Shown here: piece after piece, positions 1-7,803 of the stretch
How positions within the stretch are numbered: the stretch's first letter is position 1
How the letters are laid out: every line of letters starts with the position of its first letter
NCBI GenBank assembly: GCA_017411585.1
Contig: JAFQPV010000080.1
Span: 1-26,162, forward strand
Direction of reading: 5' to 3'
DNA: 26,162 nt
Source: Clostridia bacterium
GTDB taxonomy: Bacteria > Bacillota > Clostridia > UBA1381 > UMGS1253
Notes under the pieces: model-generated
What the model was told of the DNA's origin: nothing
Database searches by the model: none
Seen by the model: the letters and a program-made list of their open reading frames with translations, nothing else
Position numbers and translations under genes: made by a program

Positions 1-19
1 CACCTTTTGGTCTTCCCAT
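1..19 (-). CDS. possible 5' end of an unidentified gene (partial)
   Basis: On the minus strand an ATG at 17-19 opens a frame reading MGRPKG before the window edge. It is preceded by a purine-rich stretch (AAAGAAAAGGGG, about 23-38) that could act as a ribosome binding site, and by a TGC-TATACT extended -10 at about 41-49. MGRPKG is a common N-terminus of several small DNA-binding proteins, but six residues cannot identify a family. The main support is the position, just past the gltX terminator on the same strand. It could also be chance. Confidence 0.35.
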
Positions 20-40
20 ATAAATCAACCCCTTTTCTTT

Positions 41-49
41 AGTATAGCA
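41..49 (-). promoter_or_regulatory. possible extended -10 promoter for the left-edge gene
   Basis: Read on the minus strand the sequence is TGC followed by TATACT (hexamer at 41-46), which matches an extended -10. The bases 17 bp upstream fall inside the gltX terminator stem and give no good -35 box. If real, it would start transcription of the partial gene at 1-19 immediately after gltX transcription ends. Confidence 0.3.
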
Positions 50-50
50 T

Positions 51-90
51 AAAAAATGATGGTAGACACTTTTTTGTGTCTACCATCATT
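51..90 (-). terminator. intrinsic terminator of gltX
   Basis: A perfect 15-bp inverted repeat (55-69 with 76-90) surrounds a 6-nt loop at 70-75. On the minus strand the stem is followed by a run of T (complement of A51-56, which also overlaps the base of the stem). It starts 33 nt past the gltX stop codon. On the plus strand the stem is followed by ATATCACTTC, with no T-run, so it works for minus-strand transcription. Confidence 0.9.
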
Positions 91-123
91 ATATCACTTC
101 ATTTACATCCGTCTTTTTTAAAA

Positions 124-1575
124 TTATGCTAATTTTTCAATACCCTTTTTAATTCTGGCAATTGTTTCTTCTTTACCTAAAAGCTCTGCGATTTCAACGC
201 CACCACCCGGAGTGAATTTCTTGCCGGAAACAGCCACGCGCAGCGGGAATAAAATCACGCCGTTCTTTACGCCGAGGCTTTCGATGAGGGCAAAGAGTGC
301 ATCGTGGATTGCATCGTGTGTCCAGTCTGTAAGACCTTCCAGCACCGGCAGAATCTTTTCGAGTGCATCTTTGGACACTTCCTCGTTGGTCTTCATCTTT
401 TTGTTGACATACAGCTCTGTGTCGTAGTCGCAAAGCGTGTCAATAAAGTCAATATTTTCCGGAATGTCGGAAAACTTCTCCGTACGGTCGTGCAGCAGTG
501 CGGAGAGCAGATTGTAGTCTACATCGCGCTTTACGGCCTGCTTGTAGTACGGCATAGCCTTTTCGGTAAACTCTTCGATGGTGAGCTTTCTGATGTACTC
601 TGCATTCATCCAGTTTAACTTGTTTACATCGAAAATTGCCGGGGACTTACTGATGCCGGAAACGTCAAATGCGGCTACAAGCTCATCGAGCGTAAAGATT
701 TCCTGCTCTGTACCCGGACTCCAGCCGAGCAGGGCAATATAGTTGATGATGGCATCCTTTAAGTAGCCCTTGTTGATAAAGTCTTCATACGATGCGTCGC
801 CCTCACGCTTGGAAAGCTTTTTCTGCGCATCCTTCATAACCGGAGAGCAGTGAATGTACTTTGGAATCTCCCAGCCGAAGGCTTCGTAGAGCAGATTGTA
901 CTTCGGTGTGGAGGAAAGATACTCGCTGCCGCGGATAACGTGTGTGATGCCCATTAAATGGTCATCGATAACATTTGCGAAGTTGTAGGTCGGCAGACCG
1001 TCTGCCTTTAAAAGAATGTTATCGTCGAGTGTGGAATTTTCAACAGTGATGTCACCGAATACCTCATCGTGGAACGAGGTTGTGCCCTCCTGCGGAATCT
1101 TCTGACGGATAACATACGGCACGCCGCTTGCAAGCTTTTCTTGGATTTCTTCTTTCGAGAGTCTCGAGCAGTGCCCGTCATACTTCGGCGGCACTTTAGA
1201 TGCTGTCTGAATTGCACGCAGCTCCTCTAAACGGTCCTTGTCGCAGAAGCAGTAGTAGGCTGCGCCCTTTTCTACGAGCTCCTCTGCATACTTTTTGTAC
1301 ATACCGCGGCGCTCGCTCTGGATATACGGGCCGCAGCCGCCGTCCTTGTCCGGACCTTCATCGTGTACAAGGCCGGTGTCGGCGAGCGTTTTGTAAATCA
1401 AATCTACCGCACCCTCGACGTAGCGTTCCTGGTCGGTGTCCTCAATTCTTAAAATAAATGTACCCTCATCGCTCGAGCGCGCAAGCAGCCATGCATACAG
1501 TGCGGTTCTTAAGTTACCGATGTGCATATAGCCGGTCGGGCTCGGCGCAAAACGGGTTCTGACTTTGTTTGCCAT
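124..1575 (-). CDS. gltX: glutamate-tRNA ligase (GltX)
   Basis: Class I aminoacyl-tRNA synthetase that charges tRNA-Glu (in many Firmicutes also tRNA-Gln, for later amidation) in the cytoplasm. The protein is 483 aa, the usual length. It starts MANKVRTRFAPSPTG, with the HIGH-type motif HIGN at residues 18-21 and the KMSKS-type motif KLSKR at about 253-257. Cys109-x-Cys111 and Cys136 resemble the zinc site of bacterial GluRS, but the residue two positions after Cys136 is Arg rather than His. The frame extends 22 codons further upstream, but ATG at 1575 is chosen for three reasons: it matches the family N-terminus, it has AGAAAGG as ribosome binding site about 9 nt upstream, and it lies downstream of the -10 box. 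The gene is monocistronic, with its own promoter and terminator, and diverges from uvrC. Confidence 0.97.
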   Translation of the reverse strand: MANKVRTRFAPSPTGYMHIGNLRTALYAWLLARSSDEGTFILRIEDTDQERYVEGAVDLIYKTLADTGLVHDEGPDKDGGCGPYIQSERRGMYKKYAEELVEKGAAYYCFCDKDRLEELRAIQTASKVPPKYDGHCSRLSKEEIQEKLASGVPYVIRQKIPQEGTTSFHDEVFGDITVENSTLDDNILLKADGLPTYNFANVIDDHLMGITHVIRGSEYLSSTPKYNLLYEAFGWEIPKYIHCSPVMKDAQKKLSKREGDASYEDFINKGYLKDAIINYIALLGWSPGTEQEIFTLDELVAAFDVSGISKSPAIFDVNKLNWMNAEYIRKLTIEEFTEKAMPYYKQAVKRDVDYNLLSALLHDRTEKFSDIPENIDFIDTLCDYDTELYVNKKMKTNEEVSKDALEKILPVLEGLTDWTHDAIHDALFALIESLGVKNGVILFPLRVAVSGKKFTPGGGVEIAELLGKEETIARIKKGIEKLA

Positions 1576-1612
1576 GCTATTCAACCTTTCTTGGGTATTT
1601 ATACCTCTATAT

Positions 1613-1641
1613 ATTATAATTCCCGAAAAAAGTATTGTCAA
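1613..1641 (-). promoter_or_regulatory. sigma-A promoter of gltX
   Basis: On the minus strand TTGACA (complement of 1636-1641) and TATAAT (complement of 1613-1618) are separated by exactly 17 bp. Both hexamers are perfect consensus. Transcription should start near 1606 and give a leader of about 30 nt before the gltX ATG at 1575. Confidence 0.92.
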
Positions 1642-1649
1642 TATTAAAG

Positions 1650-1678
1650 TTGCATAGAAACGGGTTTGATGGTATACT
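1650..1678 (+). promoter_or_regulatory. sigma-A promoter of uvrC
   Basis: TTGCAT (1650-1655), a 17-bp spacer and TATACT (1673-1678) preceded by TGG (extended -10). The predicted start near 1685 is about 25 nt before the uvrC GTG. The -35 box lies 8 bp from the -35 box of the divergent gltX promoter. Confidence 0.82.
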
Positions 1679-1709
1679 ATGTATAAGAAATTTTAAAGGA
1701 GGGCAAAGC

Positions 1710-3563
1710 GTGTTTGACTTAAAGCAGCAGCTCAAAAAGCTCCCGGAGCTGCCGGGCGTATACTTAATGCACGATAAAGACGATAATGTCATCTATGTCG
1801 GCAAGGCAAAAATACTTAAAAATCGTGTGCGTCAGTATTTTATGCAGAGTAAAAACCACTCTGCCAAGGTGCTTGCCATGGTCAGCCACGTTGCCTGGTT
1901 TGAATATATTATCACGGATTCAGAGCTAGAGGCGCTTGTGCTTGAGTGTAACCTTATTAAAAAGTACAAGCCGCATTATAATATTCTTTTAAAAGACGAC
2001 AAGCATTATCCGTATATTAAGGTTACGATGAATAAGGACTACCCGCGCCTTTCGATTACGCGCAGTATGCTGCCGGACGGTGCGCGTTATTACGGGCCGT
2101 ATTCCGGGATGGGCGTGGTGCGCCAGACGGTGGAACTGATTAAAAAAATCTTTTTAATTCCGACTTGCAAAAGGAGTTTTCCGCAGGACATCGGCAAGGG
2201 CAGGCCGTGCCTGAATTATCAGATAAAAAAATGCTTTGCACCGTGCCGCGGCGAGATAACGCAGGCGGAGTACAGAGCGGTATTTGAGCAGATTTGTATG
2301 TTTTTAGACGGCAAGAGTGATGAAATTGTCCGCGCACTTGAAATACAGATGCAGGAAGCGGCAGAGAATATGGCATTTGAAAAGGCGGCGGAAAAGCGCG
2401 ACCAGATTGCGGCAATTCATGCTGTAAATGAGCGGCAGAAGATTATTTCCGATGCGCAAACCGACCGTGATGTCGCCGATTTTGTCAGCTATGATGATAA
2501 GGCGTTTTTTGAAATGTTCTTAATCCGCGGCGGTCGTATGACCGGACGACAAAGCTATCGTGTTGACGGCGTGAGCGATATGACAGACGGCGAGATTATG
2601 GCGGAGTTTTTAAAGCTTTACTATTCTGCCGCAAGCTATGTGCCGCCGGAGATTTTGCTCGGCTGTGCGGCAGAGGATGCGGAAATGCTCGAGCTGTATT
2701 TATCATCGCTGCGCGGCAAAAGAGTGCATCTTGCCGTGCCGGTGCGCGGCGAGAAAAAGCAGCTGGTGCATATGCTTTTAATGAACATCAACAATGCAAT
2801 CGACGATTATAAAATCAGTGAATTAAAGCGCGAAACTGAGCGCGGTGTATTGGAAAAGCTTGCAGAGTATACGCATCTTTCTAAAATTCCGCGCCGCATC
2901 GAAAGCTATGACATTTCCAACACCGGCGGTACGGGTACGGTCGGGGTAATGGTGGTTTTTGAAAACGGAACGGTGAACAAAGCGGCGAAGCGCAATTTTC
3001 GTATTCAAAGTATTGAAGGACAAAACGACTATGCAGCTATGCAAGAGGTGATTTATCGCCGTATGCAGCGTGCACACGCAGAGCTTGCCGCAATTGAGGC
3101 AGGTACACTATCCAAAAAGGATGCAAAGTTTTTGCCGCTGCCGGATATGATGCTCATTGACGGTGGTAAGGGGCATGTCGGTGCAGTGCGTGAGGTGCTG
3201 GTGCAGTTTGCGCCGGAATTTGGTGTGTTTGGTATGCAAAAGGATGACCGGCACAATTTTTCTGAATTAATTGACGGTGTGCAGACGGTGGAAATCCCGA
3301 AGAACTCCGCACCGTACCGATTAATTGGTACCATTTGTGAAGAAACGCATAATACCGCCATCGGCTATCATAAAAAGGTGCGCAGGCAAAATGCCTTCCG
3401 CTCGGAGCTTGCGGAAATTCCGGGCGTGGGCGAGGTGCGCAGAAAGCAGCTTTTACGCGCGTTTAAAACGCTCGATGCCGTTGCGCGGGCAAGCGTAGAA
3501 GATTTGCAGGCGGCAGGCCTCGATAAGCGCAGCGCGCAAAATGTGTATGATTATTATCATTAA
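1710..3563 (+). CDS. uvrC: excinuclease ABC subunit C (UvrC)
   Basis: Nuclease subunit of UvrABC nucleotide excision repair; it makes the 3' and 5' incisions beside a bulky lesion. The protein is 617 aa, normal for the family. Visible parts in order: GIY-YIG endonuclease domain (GVYLM at about 16-20, IYVGKAK at about 28-34); a UVR motif in the EKAAEKRDQIAAI segment that contacts UvrB; the RNase H-like 5' nuclease (YDISNTGGTGTVG, LIDGGKGHVG, then a His in ETHNTAIGYH); and C-terminal helix-hairpin-helix repeats (IPGVGEVRRKQLL). GTG at 1710 is chosen because AAAGGAGGG lies 6 nt upstream. An in-frame upstream extension to 1635 would begin before the promoter. It is first in a short operon; pgeF follows after 11 nt. 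Confidence 0.96.
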   Translation: MFDLKQQLKKLPELPGVYLMHDKDDNVIYVGKAKILKNRVRQYFMQSKNHSAKVLAMVSHVAWFEYIITDSELEALVLECNLIKKYKPHYNILLKDDKHYPYIKVTMNKDYPRLSITRSMLPDGARYYGPYSGMGVVRQTVELIKKIFLIPTCKRSFPQDIGKGRPCLNYQIKKCFAPCRGEITQAEYRAVFEQICMFLDGKSDEIVRALEIQMQEAAENMAFEKAAEKRDQIAAIHAVNERQKIISDAQTDRDVADFVSYDDKAFFEMFLIRGGRMTGRQSYRVDGVSDMTDGEIMAEFLKLYYSAASYVPPEILLGCAAEDAEMLELYLSSLRGKRVHLAVPVRGEKKQLVHMLLMNINNAIDDYKISELKRETERGVLEKLAEYTHLSKIPRRIESYDISNTGGTGTVGVMVVFENGTVNKAAKRNFRIQSIEGQNDYAAMQEVIYRRMQRAHAELAAIEAGTLSKKDAKFLPLPDMMLIDGGKGHVGAVREVLVQFAPEFGVFGMQKDDRHNFSELIDGVQTVEIPKNSAPYRLIGTICEETHNTAIGYHKKVRRQNAFRSELAEIPGVGEVRRKQLLRAFKTLDAVARASVEDLQAAGLDKRSAQNVYDYYH

Positions 3564-3574
3564 AGGGTGAAACT

Positions 3575-4372
3575 ATGCAGAAAGGCTTTGTGCGATATAC
3601 AAAAGGAAAGTTGGTATATTACACCATACCGGCTTTTACAAAGACGGGACTGGTGCGTCACGGGTTTTCAACGCGGCTCGGCGGTGTGAGCACCGGCGAA
3701 ACGGCAGAGCTGAATTTAGGCTTTTATCGCAAGGATACGCGCGAGAATGTGTATGAAAATTTTGGCATTCTTTGCAATGCACTCGGCATCGAGCGCGACA
3801 GACTTGTGCTCTCTAAGCAAGAGCACCACGATGGCATTCGGGTTATTACCGCGGCGGATTGCGGCAAGGGCATCGTGCGCGAAAGCGACATTACCGACAC
3901 GGATGCCTTTATCTGCAACACGCCCGGCGTGCCTGCTGTTGTGTTTTGCGCAGACTGTGTGCCGGTGTTTTTGCTCGATGTAAAAAAGAAGGCGTTTGGC
4001 CTGGTGCACTCCGGCTGGCGCTCGACGGTGCTGGAGATTGCGAAAAAGACGGTTTTGAAAATGCAGGCAGAATTCGGTACAGAGCCAAAGGATGTGCTTG
4101 CTGCCATCGGACCGTCTATCGGGCAGTGCCACTTTGAGGTAGATGCCGATGTAGCGGGGCAGTTTGATGCACCATATCAAAAGCAGGTCGGTGAAAAGTA
4201 TCATATTGACCTTTGGTCGGTCATTGTTGACCAATTGAAGTCTGCCGGTGTACAAGATGAGGCCATTACGCTGGCAGAGCTGTGTACCTTTTGTCATAGC
4301 GACGAATTTTTTTCCAATCGCGCACACAAGGGCAAAATTGGCTTAATGGGTGCGATGATGGAGCTGATATAA
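3575..4372 (+). CDS. pgeF: peptidoglycan editing factor PgeF (YfiH/YlmD, laccase-domain family)
   Basis: Cytoplasmic enzyme of the Cu-oxidase_4 (DUF152) family. In E. coli the relative removes wrongly incorporated L-Ser from UDP-MurNAc precursors; relatives have also been reported as polyphenol oxidases or purine nucleoside enzymes. The 265-aa length is typical. The three expected metal/active-site residues are present: His84 in KQEHHDG (the QxH motif), Cys128 in ADC, and His145 in HSGWRS. The C-terminal family motif CTFCHSDEFFSNRAHKGKIG is intact. AAGGGTG sits 5-6 nt before the ATG. It lies between uvrC and an oligopeptide-binding lipoprotein, probably as one transcript. Confidence 0.92.
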   Translation: MQKGFVRYTKGKLVYYTIPAFTKTGLVRHGFSTRLGGVSTGETAELNLGFYRKDTRENVYENFGILCNALGIERDRLVLSKQEHHDGIRVITAADCGKGIVRESDITDTDAFICNTPGVPAVVFCADCVPVFLLDVKKKAFGLVHSGWRSTVLEIAKKTVLKMQAEFGTEPKDVLAAIGPSIGQCHFEVDADVAGQFDAPYQKQVGEKYHIDLWSVIVDQLKSAGVQDEAITLAELCTFCHSDEFFSNRAHKGKIGLMGAMMELI

Positions 4373-4387
4373 GGGAAGAGATATCAA

Positions 4388-5944
4388 ATGAAAAAGAGGA
4401 TTACCTTTACAATTGCAATACTGCTTTGTGCCGCACTGCTTGCCGGCTGCGGCTGTGCGCCGACGAAACCGCAGCAACAGCACGCGGTTTACAAAGAGGG
4501 CGGTACGGGTGTCATCAGCTTACCGCTGACGTATTTTGATACATTCAATCCGGTGCTGACACAGTCGGAGACGGTTTTAGATGCAATGATGCTTGTCTAT
4601 GACAGTCTTTACCGTCGTGGTGCGGATGGTCAGATGCAGCCTTTGCTTGCGGCGCAGACAGAGGTTTCTGCAGATGGGCTGACGTATACGCTGCATCTGA
4701 GAAACGATGTGCGTTGGCACAATGGGGATATGTTTTCTGCCTACGATGTGTCGTATACACTTGCGGCGATTGCGGCTGCGGAAAGTTCGCAGCTGAAAGG
4801 ATGCCTTTCCGGCATTGCTGCGCATACGGCAAAAAGTAATTTTGTGTATGAATTCACTTTGATTGAGCCGAACAGCTGTTTTATAGACCAACTGGATTTT
4901 CCGGTGATTCGCCGCGGTACGGACTGTACAGCAGTGCAGGCGGATTATGTACCGATGGGGACATCGGCGTATTACTATATAGATACGGACAGAAGCCGCG
5001 CGCACATTTTGGGGAAAAATCAAAATTGCACAACGGTTGTGGCAGGTGCAATCGAGGAAATCGTATTAAAGGAAATTCCGGCAGCGGATAATCTGATGTA
5101 TGCATTGGAAAGCCGCGAGGTGGAAGCGGTGCACGTGGATACGAAGCAGCTGCGCACATACAGTGCGAAGGGCAATGTGACCACGGTGCCGTATGTCAAC
5201 CGCAATTTTACCTTTTTAGGGATGAAGGCCGAGGGGGCGCTTGCGGACAAGCAGGTGCGCCGCGCACTGTCACTGATTTTGGACCGTGATGCAATTAAAA
5301 CCAACGCAATGTTTGGGCGATTTGTGCCGTCAACCTTGCCGTTTGTGCCGGGCAGCAACATCAATCCGATGGATGAGACACAGCCGGCGGAGGATGCGGC
5401 AACGCTTTTGACGGCGGCAGGGTACGCACAGACAAGCGAAGGAACGTGGCAAACGGAAACCGAAGAAGGCGTGCAAAACTTAAGTGTTTCTATCTTAGTC
5501 AATGCGGATAATGAGGTGCGCTGCGCAGCGGCAGAGGAGATTGCAAAGCAGTTTAAGGCGTTCGGCATTGGCGTTTCTATAGATAAAACGGATTTTGAAA
5601 CCTATACCATGCGTGTAGATGCGCGCGAATACAATATGTTTTTGGGCGAGACGTTGCTTGCAACGGATTTGGATGTTTCTGCATTTGTCGGCATTTGGGC
5701 GCGCTTTGCGTCACCGGTGGGGCAGAACATGGACACGCTTTTGTATAATGCGCGTGCTGCTGTAACGCCGGAAGATAAGGAAACGGCATTTTTGGCGCTG
5801 GCGGATGCCATCAGCGATGAAGTGCCGGTGATTTCGGTCGGTTTCGGACAAAATGCCGTGATTATCAACGACAGAATTGATGGCGAAATTTGTCCGGTAT
5901 ACCAGAATATTTATTGTGATTTTGCACTTTGGGATGCCGCCTGA
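4388..5944 (+). CDS. peptide-type ABC transporter substrate-binding lipoprotein (SBP_bac_5 family), orphan
   Basis: Extracellular solute-binding lipoprotein of the oligopeptide/dipeptide/nickel cluster (OppA/DppA-like), 518 aa. It begins with a lipoprotein signal (MKKR, a hydrophobic core, lipobox LAGC) so Cys21 should be lipidated and anchor it to the membrane. Family features include the N-terminal TFNPVLTQSE segment, the Y-D-S-L-Y-R region, the DGLTYTLHLRNDVRWHNGD stretch and a C-terminal RRALSLILDRDAI helix. No permease or ATPase gene is nearby, so the partner transporter must be elsewhere, or the protein acts as a sensor. It starts 15 nt after the pgeF stop, with AAGGGAAGAG as ribosome binding site. 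The ligand cannot be read from the sequence; association with pgeF hints at peptides or muropeptides, which is inference only. Confidence 0.88.
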   Translation: MKKRITFTIAILLCAALLAGCGCAPTKPQQQHAVYKEGGTGVISLPLTYFDTFNPVLTQSETVLDAMMLVYDSLYRRGADGQMQPLLAAQTEVSADGLTYTLHLRNDVRWHNGDMFSAYDVSYTLAAIAAAESSQLKGCLSGIAAHTAKSNFVYEFTLIEPNSCFIDQLDFPVIRRGTDCTAVQADYVPMGTSAYYYIDTDRSRAHILGKNQNCTTVVAGAIEEIVLKEIPAADNLMYALESREVEAVHVDTKQLRTYSAKGNVTTVPYVNRNFTFLGMKAEGALADKQVRRALSLILDRDAIKTNAMFGRFVPSTLPFVPGSNINPMDETQPAEDAATLLTAAGYAQTSEGTWQTETEEGVQNLSVSILVNADNEVRCAAAEEIAKQFKAFGIGVSIDKTDFETYTMRVDAREYNMFLGETLLATDLDVSAFVGIWARFASPVGQNMDTLLYNARAAVTPEDKETAFLALADAISDEVPVISVGFGQNAVIINDRIDGEICPVYQNIYCDFALWDAA

Positions 5945-5950
5945 CAGCAC

Positions 5951-5980
5951 TTGACTTTCTATGTGGATTTGTGGTATACT
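5951..5980 (+). promoter_or_regulatory. sigma-A promoter of the yicC-thiN transcription unit
   Basis: TTGACT (5951-5956), an 18-bp spacer and TATACT (5975-5980) with a TGG extended -10 (5972-5974). It lies in the 97-bp gap between the lipoprotein gene and yicC. No terminator was seen in this gap, so read-through from the uvrC operon may add to expression. The leader is about 55 nt. Confidence 0.85.
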
Positions 5981-6041
5981 GATTTATCTGGAACTATGTA
6001 AATAAAATCAGAAAAAACCATAGAACAGGAGTAGAAAAGTT

Positions 6042-6920
6042 ATGATTAAAAGTATGACGGGCTACGGTCGTTTTGAAGGCGTGGTCGAGGACAAGAAAAT
6101 TCTTGTGGAAATCAAGTCTGTCAATCACAGATATGCAGACTACAACATTAAGGTACCGCGCTATTTCGGTTATCTGGAAGACAAGGTGCGTGTTTATGCC
6201 TCGGAGTATATCAACCGCGGTAAGGTAGATATTTACGTGGCAATGGAAAGCTTTGGCGAAGCGGATAAGCAGGTAACGCTCAACGCGCCGCTTGCCGAAA
6301 ACTACATAGAGGTGCTTCATGAGCTTCGTGATATGTTCCAGTTAAGAGACGATATCAGTGTTGGCTCAGTTGCACGTTTTTCGGATATTTTCTTAACCGA
6401 GCGCAAGGAAGAGGATGCAGAGCATATTTGGGAGATTGTAAAATCGGGCCTTAGCCAGGCAATGAACGATTTTGTGGAAATGCGCAAGCGTGAAGGCGAA
6501 AGAATGCTTGCCGATTTGCGCCAAAGAAGCGCATTTATGCTCGACCGCGTTGCTGAAATCGAAGTGCGTTCACCGAAGTGCGTGGAAGAATACAGAGCAA
6601 AGCTTCGCGCGCGCATCGAAGAAGTGCTGGAGTCGACCAATATTGATGAGGCACGTATTTTGACAGAGGCTGCCATTTATGCAGATAAAATTGCGGTGGA
6701 TGAGGAAACCGTGCGTCTGCGAAGCCATTTTGATGAGATGGAAAACATCCTGACCTCCGGCGAGCCGGCAGGCAGAAAGCTCGATTTCTTAATTCAGGAA
6801 ATTAACCGTGAAATCAATACCATCGGCTCGAAGGCAAATGATATTGAGGTTGCTAAAATTGTCGTGGATTTAAAAGCAGAGCTTGAAAAGCTGCGCGAGC
6901 AGGTACATAACATCGAATAA
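6042..6920 (+). CDS. yicC: YicC/YloC family endoribonuclease
   Basis: Member of the YicC/YloC family (YicC-like N domain followed by DUF1732), now linked to endoribonucleolytic RNA turnover. The protein is 292 aa, full length. It starts with the family signature MIKSMTGYGRFEG and ends with the equally typical SKANDIEVAKIVVDLKAELEKLREQVHN region. AGGAG lies 10 nt before the ATG. First gene of a large operon whose order (yicC-remA-gmk-rpoZ-coaBC-priA) matches B. subtilis yloC and followers. Assignment to the family is certain; the exact RNA targets cannot be read from sequence. Confidence 0.94.
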   Translation: MIKSMTGYGRFEGVVEDKKILVEIKSVNHRYADYNIKVPRYFGYLEDKVRVYASEYINRGKVDIYVAMESFGEADKQVTLNAPLAENYIEVLHELRDMFQLRDDISVGSVARFSDIFLTERKEEDAEHIWEIVKSGLSQAMNDFVEMRKREGERMLADLRQRSAFMLDRVAEIEVRSPKCVEEYRAKLRARIEEVLESTNIDEARILTEAAIYADKIAVDEETVRLRSHFDEMENILTSGEPAGRKLDFLIQEINREINTIGSKANDIEVAKIVVDLKAELEKLREQVHNIE

Positions 6921-6932
6921 GGGAGAAACCAT

Positions 6933-7202
6933 ATGAAACTGATTAACATTGGTTTTGGCAATATTGTTGCTGCCGACCGCCTGGTTGCTATTGTCAGCCC
7001 GGGCTCTGCACCGGTAAAGCGTATGGTGCAGGAAGCGCGTGAGCAGGGCAATCTTGTGGATGCGGCATACGGACGCCGCACACGTGCGGTTTTGGTTATG
7101 GACAGCGGGCATGTTGTACTGTCTGCATTGGCACCGGAAACGGTTGCCAATCGTATGGACGGCACAATGCCGCAGGCAGAGGAGGATGAAGATGAAGAAT
7201 AA
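6933..7202 (+). CDS. remA: RemA family DNA-binding regulator (DUF370)
   Basis: Small (89 aa) protein of the RemA/DUF370 family. B. subtilis RemA is an oligomeric DNA-binding activator of biofilm matrix and osmoprotection genes. The family core is visible: INIGFGN at the start, VSPGSAPVKRM near residue 27, GRRTRAVLVMDSGHVVLSA in the second half, and PETVANR. The protein ends with an acidic tail, EEDEDEE, whose codons also form the ribosome binding site of gmk. Spacing from yicC is 12 nt, with GGGAGAAA as ribosome binding site. Whether it controls matrix genes in this organism cannot be judged from the window. Confidence 0.93.
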   Translation: MKLINIGFGNIVAADRLVAIVSPGSAPVKRMVQEAREQGNLVDAAYGRRTRAVLVMDSGHVVLSALAPETVANRMDGTMPQAEEDEDEE

Positions 7203-7803
7203 CCGGGGCAATTTGTTTGTGGTATCAGGTCCATCAGGTACCGGCAAGGGAACGATTTGTAAGGCGCTTTTGGAAAAGCGCGACGATGTGGTATTATCCG
7301 TATCGGCAACGTCGAGATCGCCGCGGCCAGGTGAGGAAAACGGTGTGCACTACTTCTTCTTGACCGAGGAGGAGTTTAGAAATAACATAGACAACGGGCA
7401 GATGCTGGAACATGCCGTATTTTGCGGCAACTATTACGGTACGCCGAAGGCATATGTCGAAGAGATGCTGGCTGCAGGCAAGAATGTTATTTTGGAAATT
7501 GAAGTGCAGGGCGCAATGCAGGTGCGTGCGAAGCATCCGGAGGGTGTGTATGTGTTTGTAATGCCGCCGTCGTTGCAGGAGCTGCGCGAGCGTTTGGTTG
7601 GGCGCGGCACAGAGGCTTTAGAGGTTGTAGAGCAGCGTTTAAAGACAGCCGAGCGCGAGTTTGGCTACATTGAAAAGTACAACTATATCGTGGTAAACGA
7701 TGATATAGATGCAGCAGTAAATCGCTTCAGCGCCATTATAGACGCGGAGCGCTGCAGAATGGAAAGAAATATTGAATTTATTAAAGAGGTGTGTGAAGGA
7801 TGA
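7192..7803 (+). CDS. gmk: guanylate kinase
   Basis: Phosphorylates GMP (and dGMP) to GDP with ATP in the cytoplasm, part of guanine nucleotide synthesis and recycling. The protein is 203 aa. The P-loop GPSGTGKGT is at residues 13-21, followed by SATSRSPRPGEENGVHYFF (GMP-binding region), LEIEVQGAMQVR, and the lid segment ERLVGRGTE. The tandem ATGs at 7186 and 7192 are both in frame. 7192 is preferred because GGAGG (7181-7185) is then 6 nt away, while it would touch the ATG at 7186. The start overlaps the remA 3' end by 11 bp, implying translational coupling. The stop overlaps the rpoZ start (ATGA). Confidence 0.95.
   Translation: MKNNRGNLFVVSGPSGTGKGTICKALLEKRDDVVLSVSATSRSPRPGEENGVHYFFLTEEEFRNNIDNGQMLEHAVFCGNYYGTPKAYVEEMLAAGKNVILEIEVQGAMQVRAKHPEGVYVFVMPPSLQELRERLVGRGTEALEVVEQRLKTAEREFGYIEKYNYIVVNDDIDAAVNRFSAIIDAERCRMERNIEFIKEVCEG

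Noticed and set aside
1635..1709. A longer UvrC N-terminus beginning at 1635
   Set aside because: It would start upstream of the uvrC promoter, lacks a ribosome binding site and does not match the family. The GTG at 1710 has a strong AAAGGAGGG.
3716..4327. A 203-codon open frame on the minus strand across pgeF, and similar long antisense frames in priA (10559-11188) and the lipoprotein gene (5020-5568)
   Set aside because: They lie opposite well-supported genes, show no recognisable domain and have no ribosome binding site or promoter. They follow from codon bias on the coding strand.
5979..6023. Possible hairpins in the yicC leader (CTGATTT with AAATCAG, CTATG with CATAG)
   Set aside because: Short, mutually exclusive and without a T-run. 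They are no better than expected for AT-rich leader DNA.
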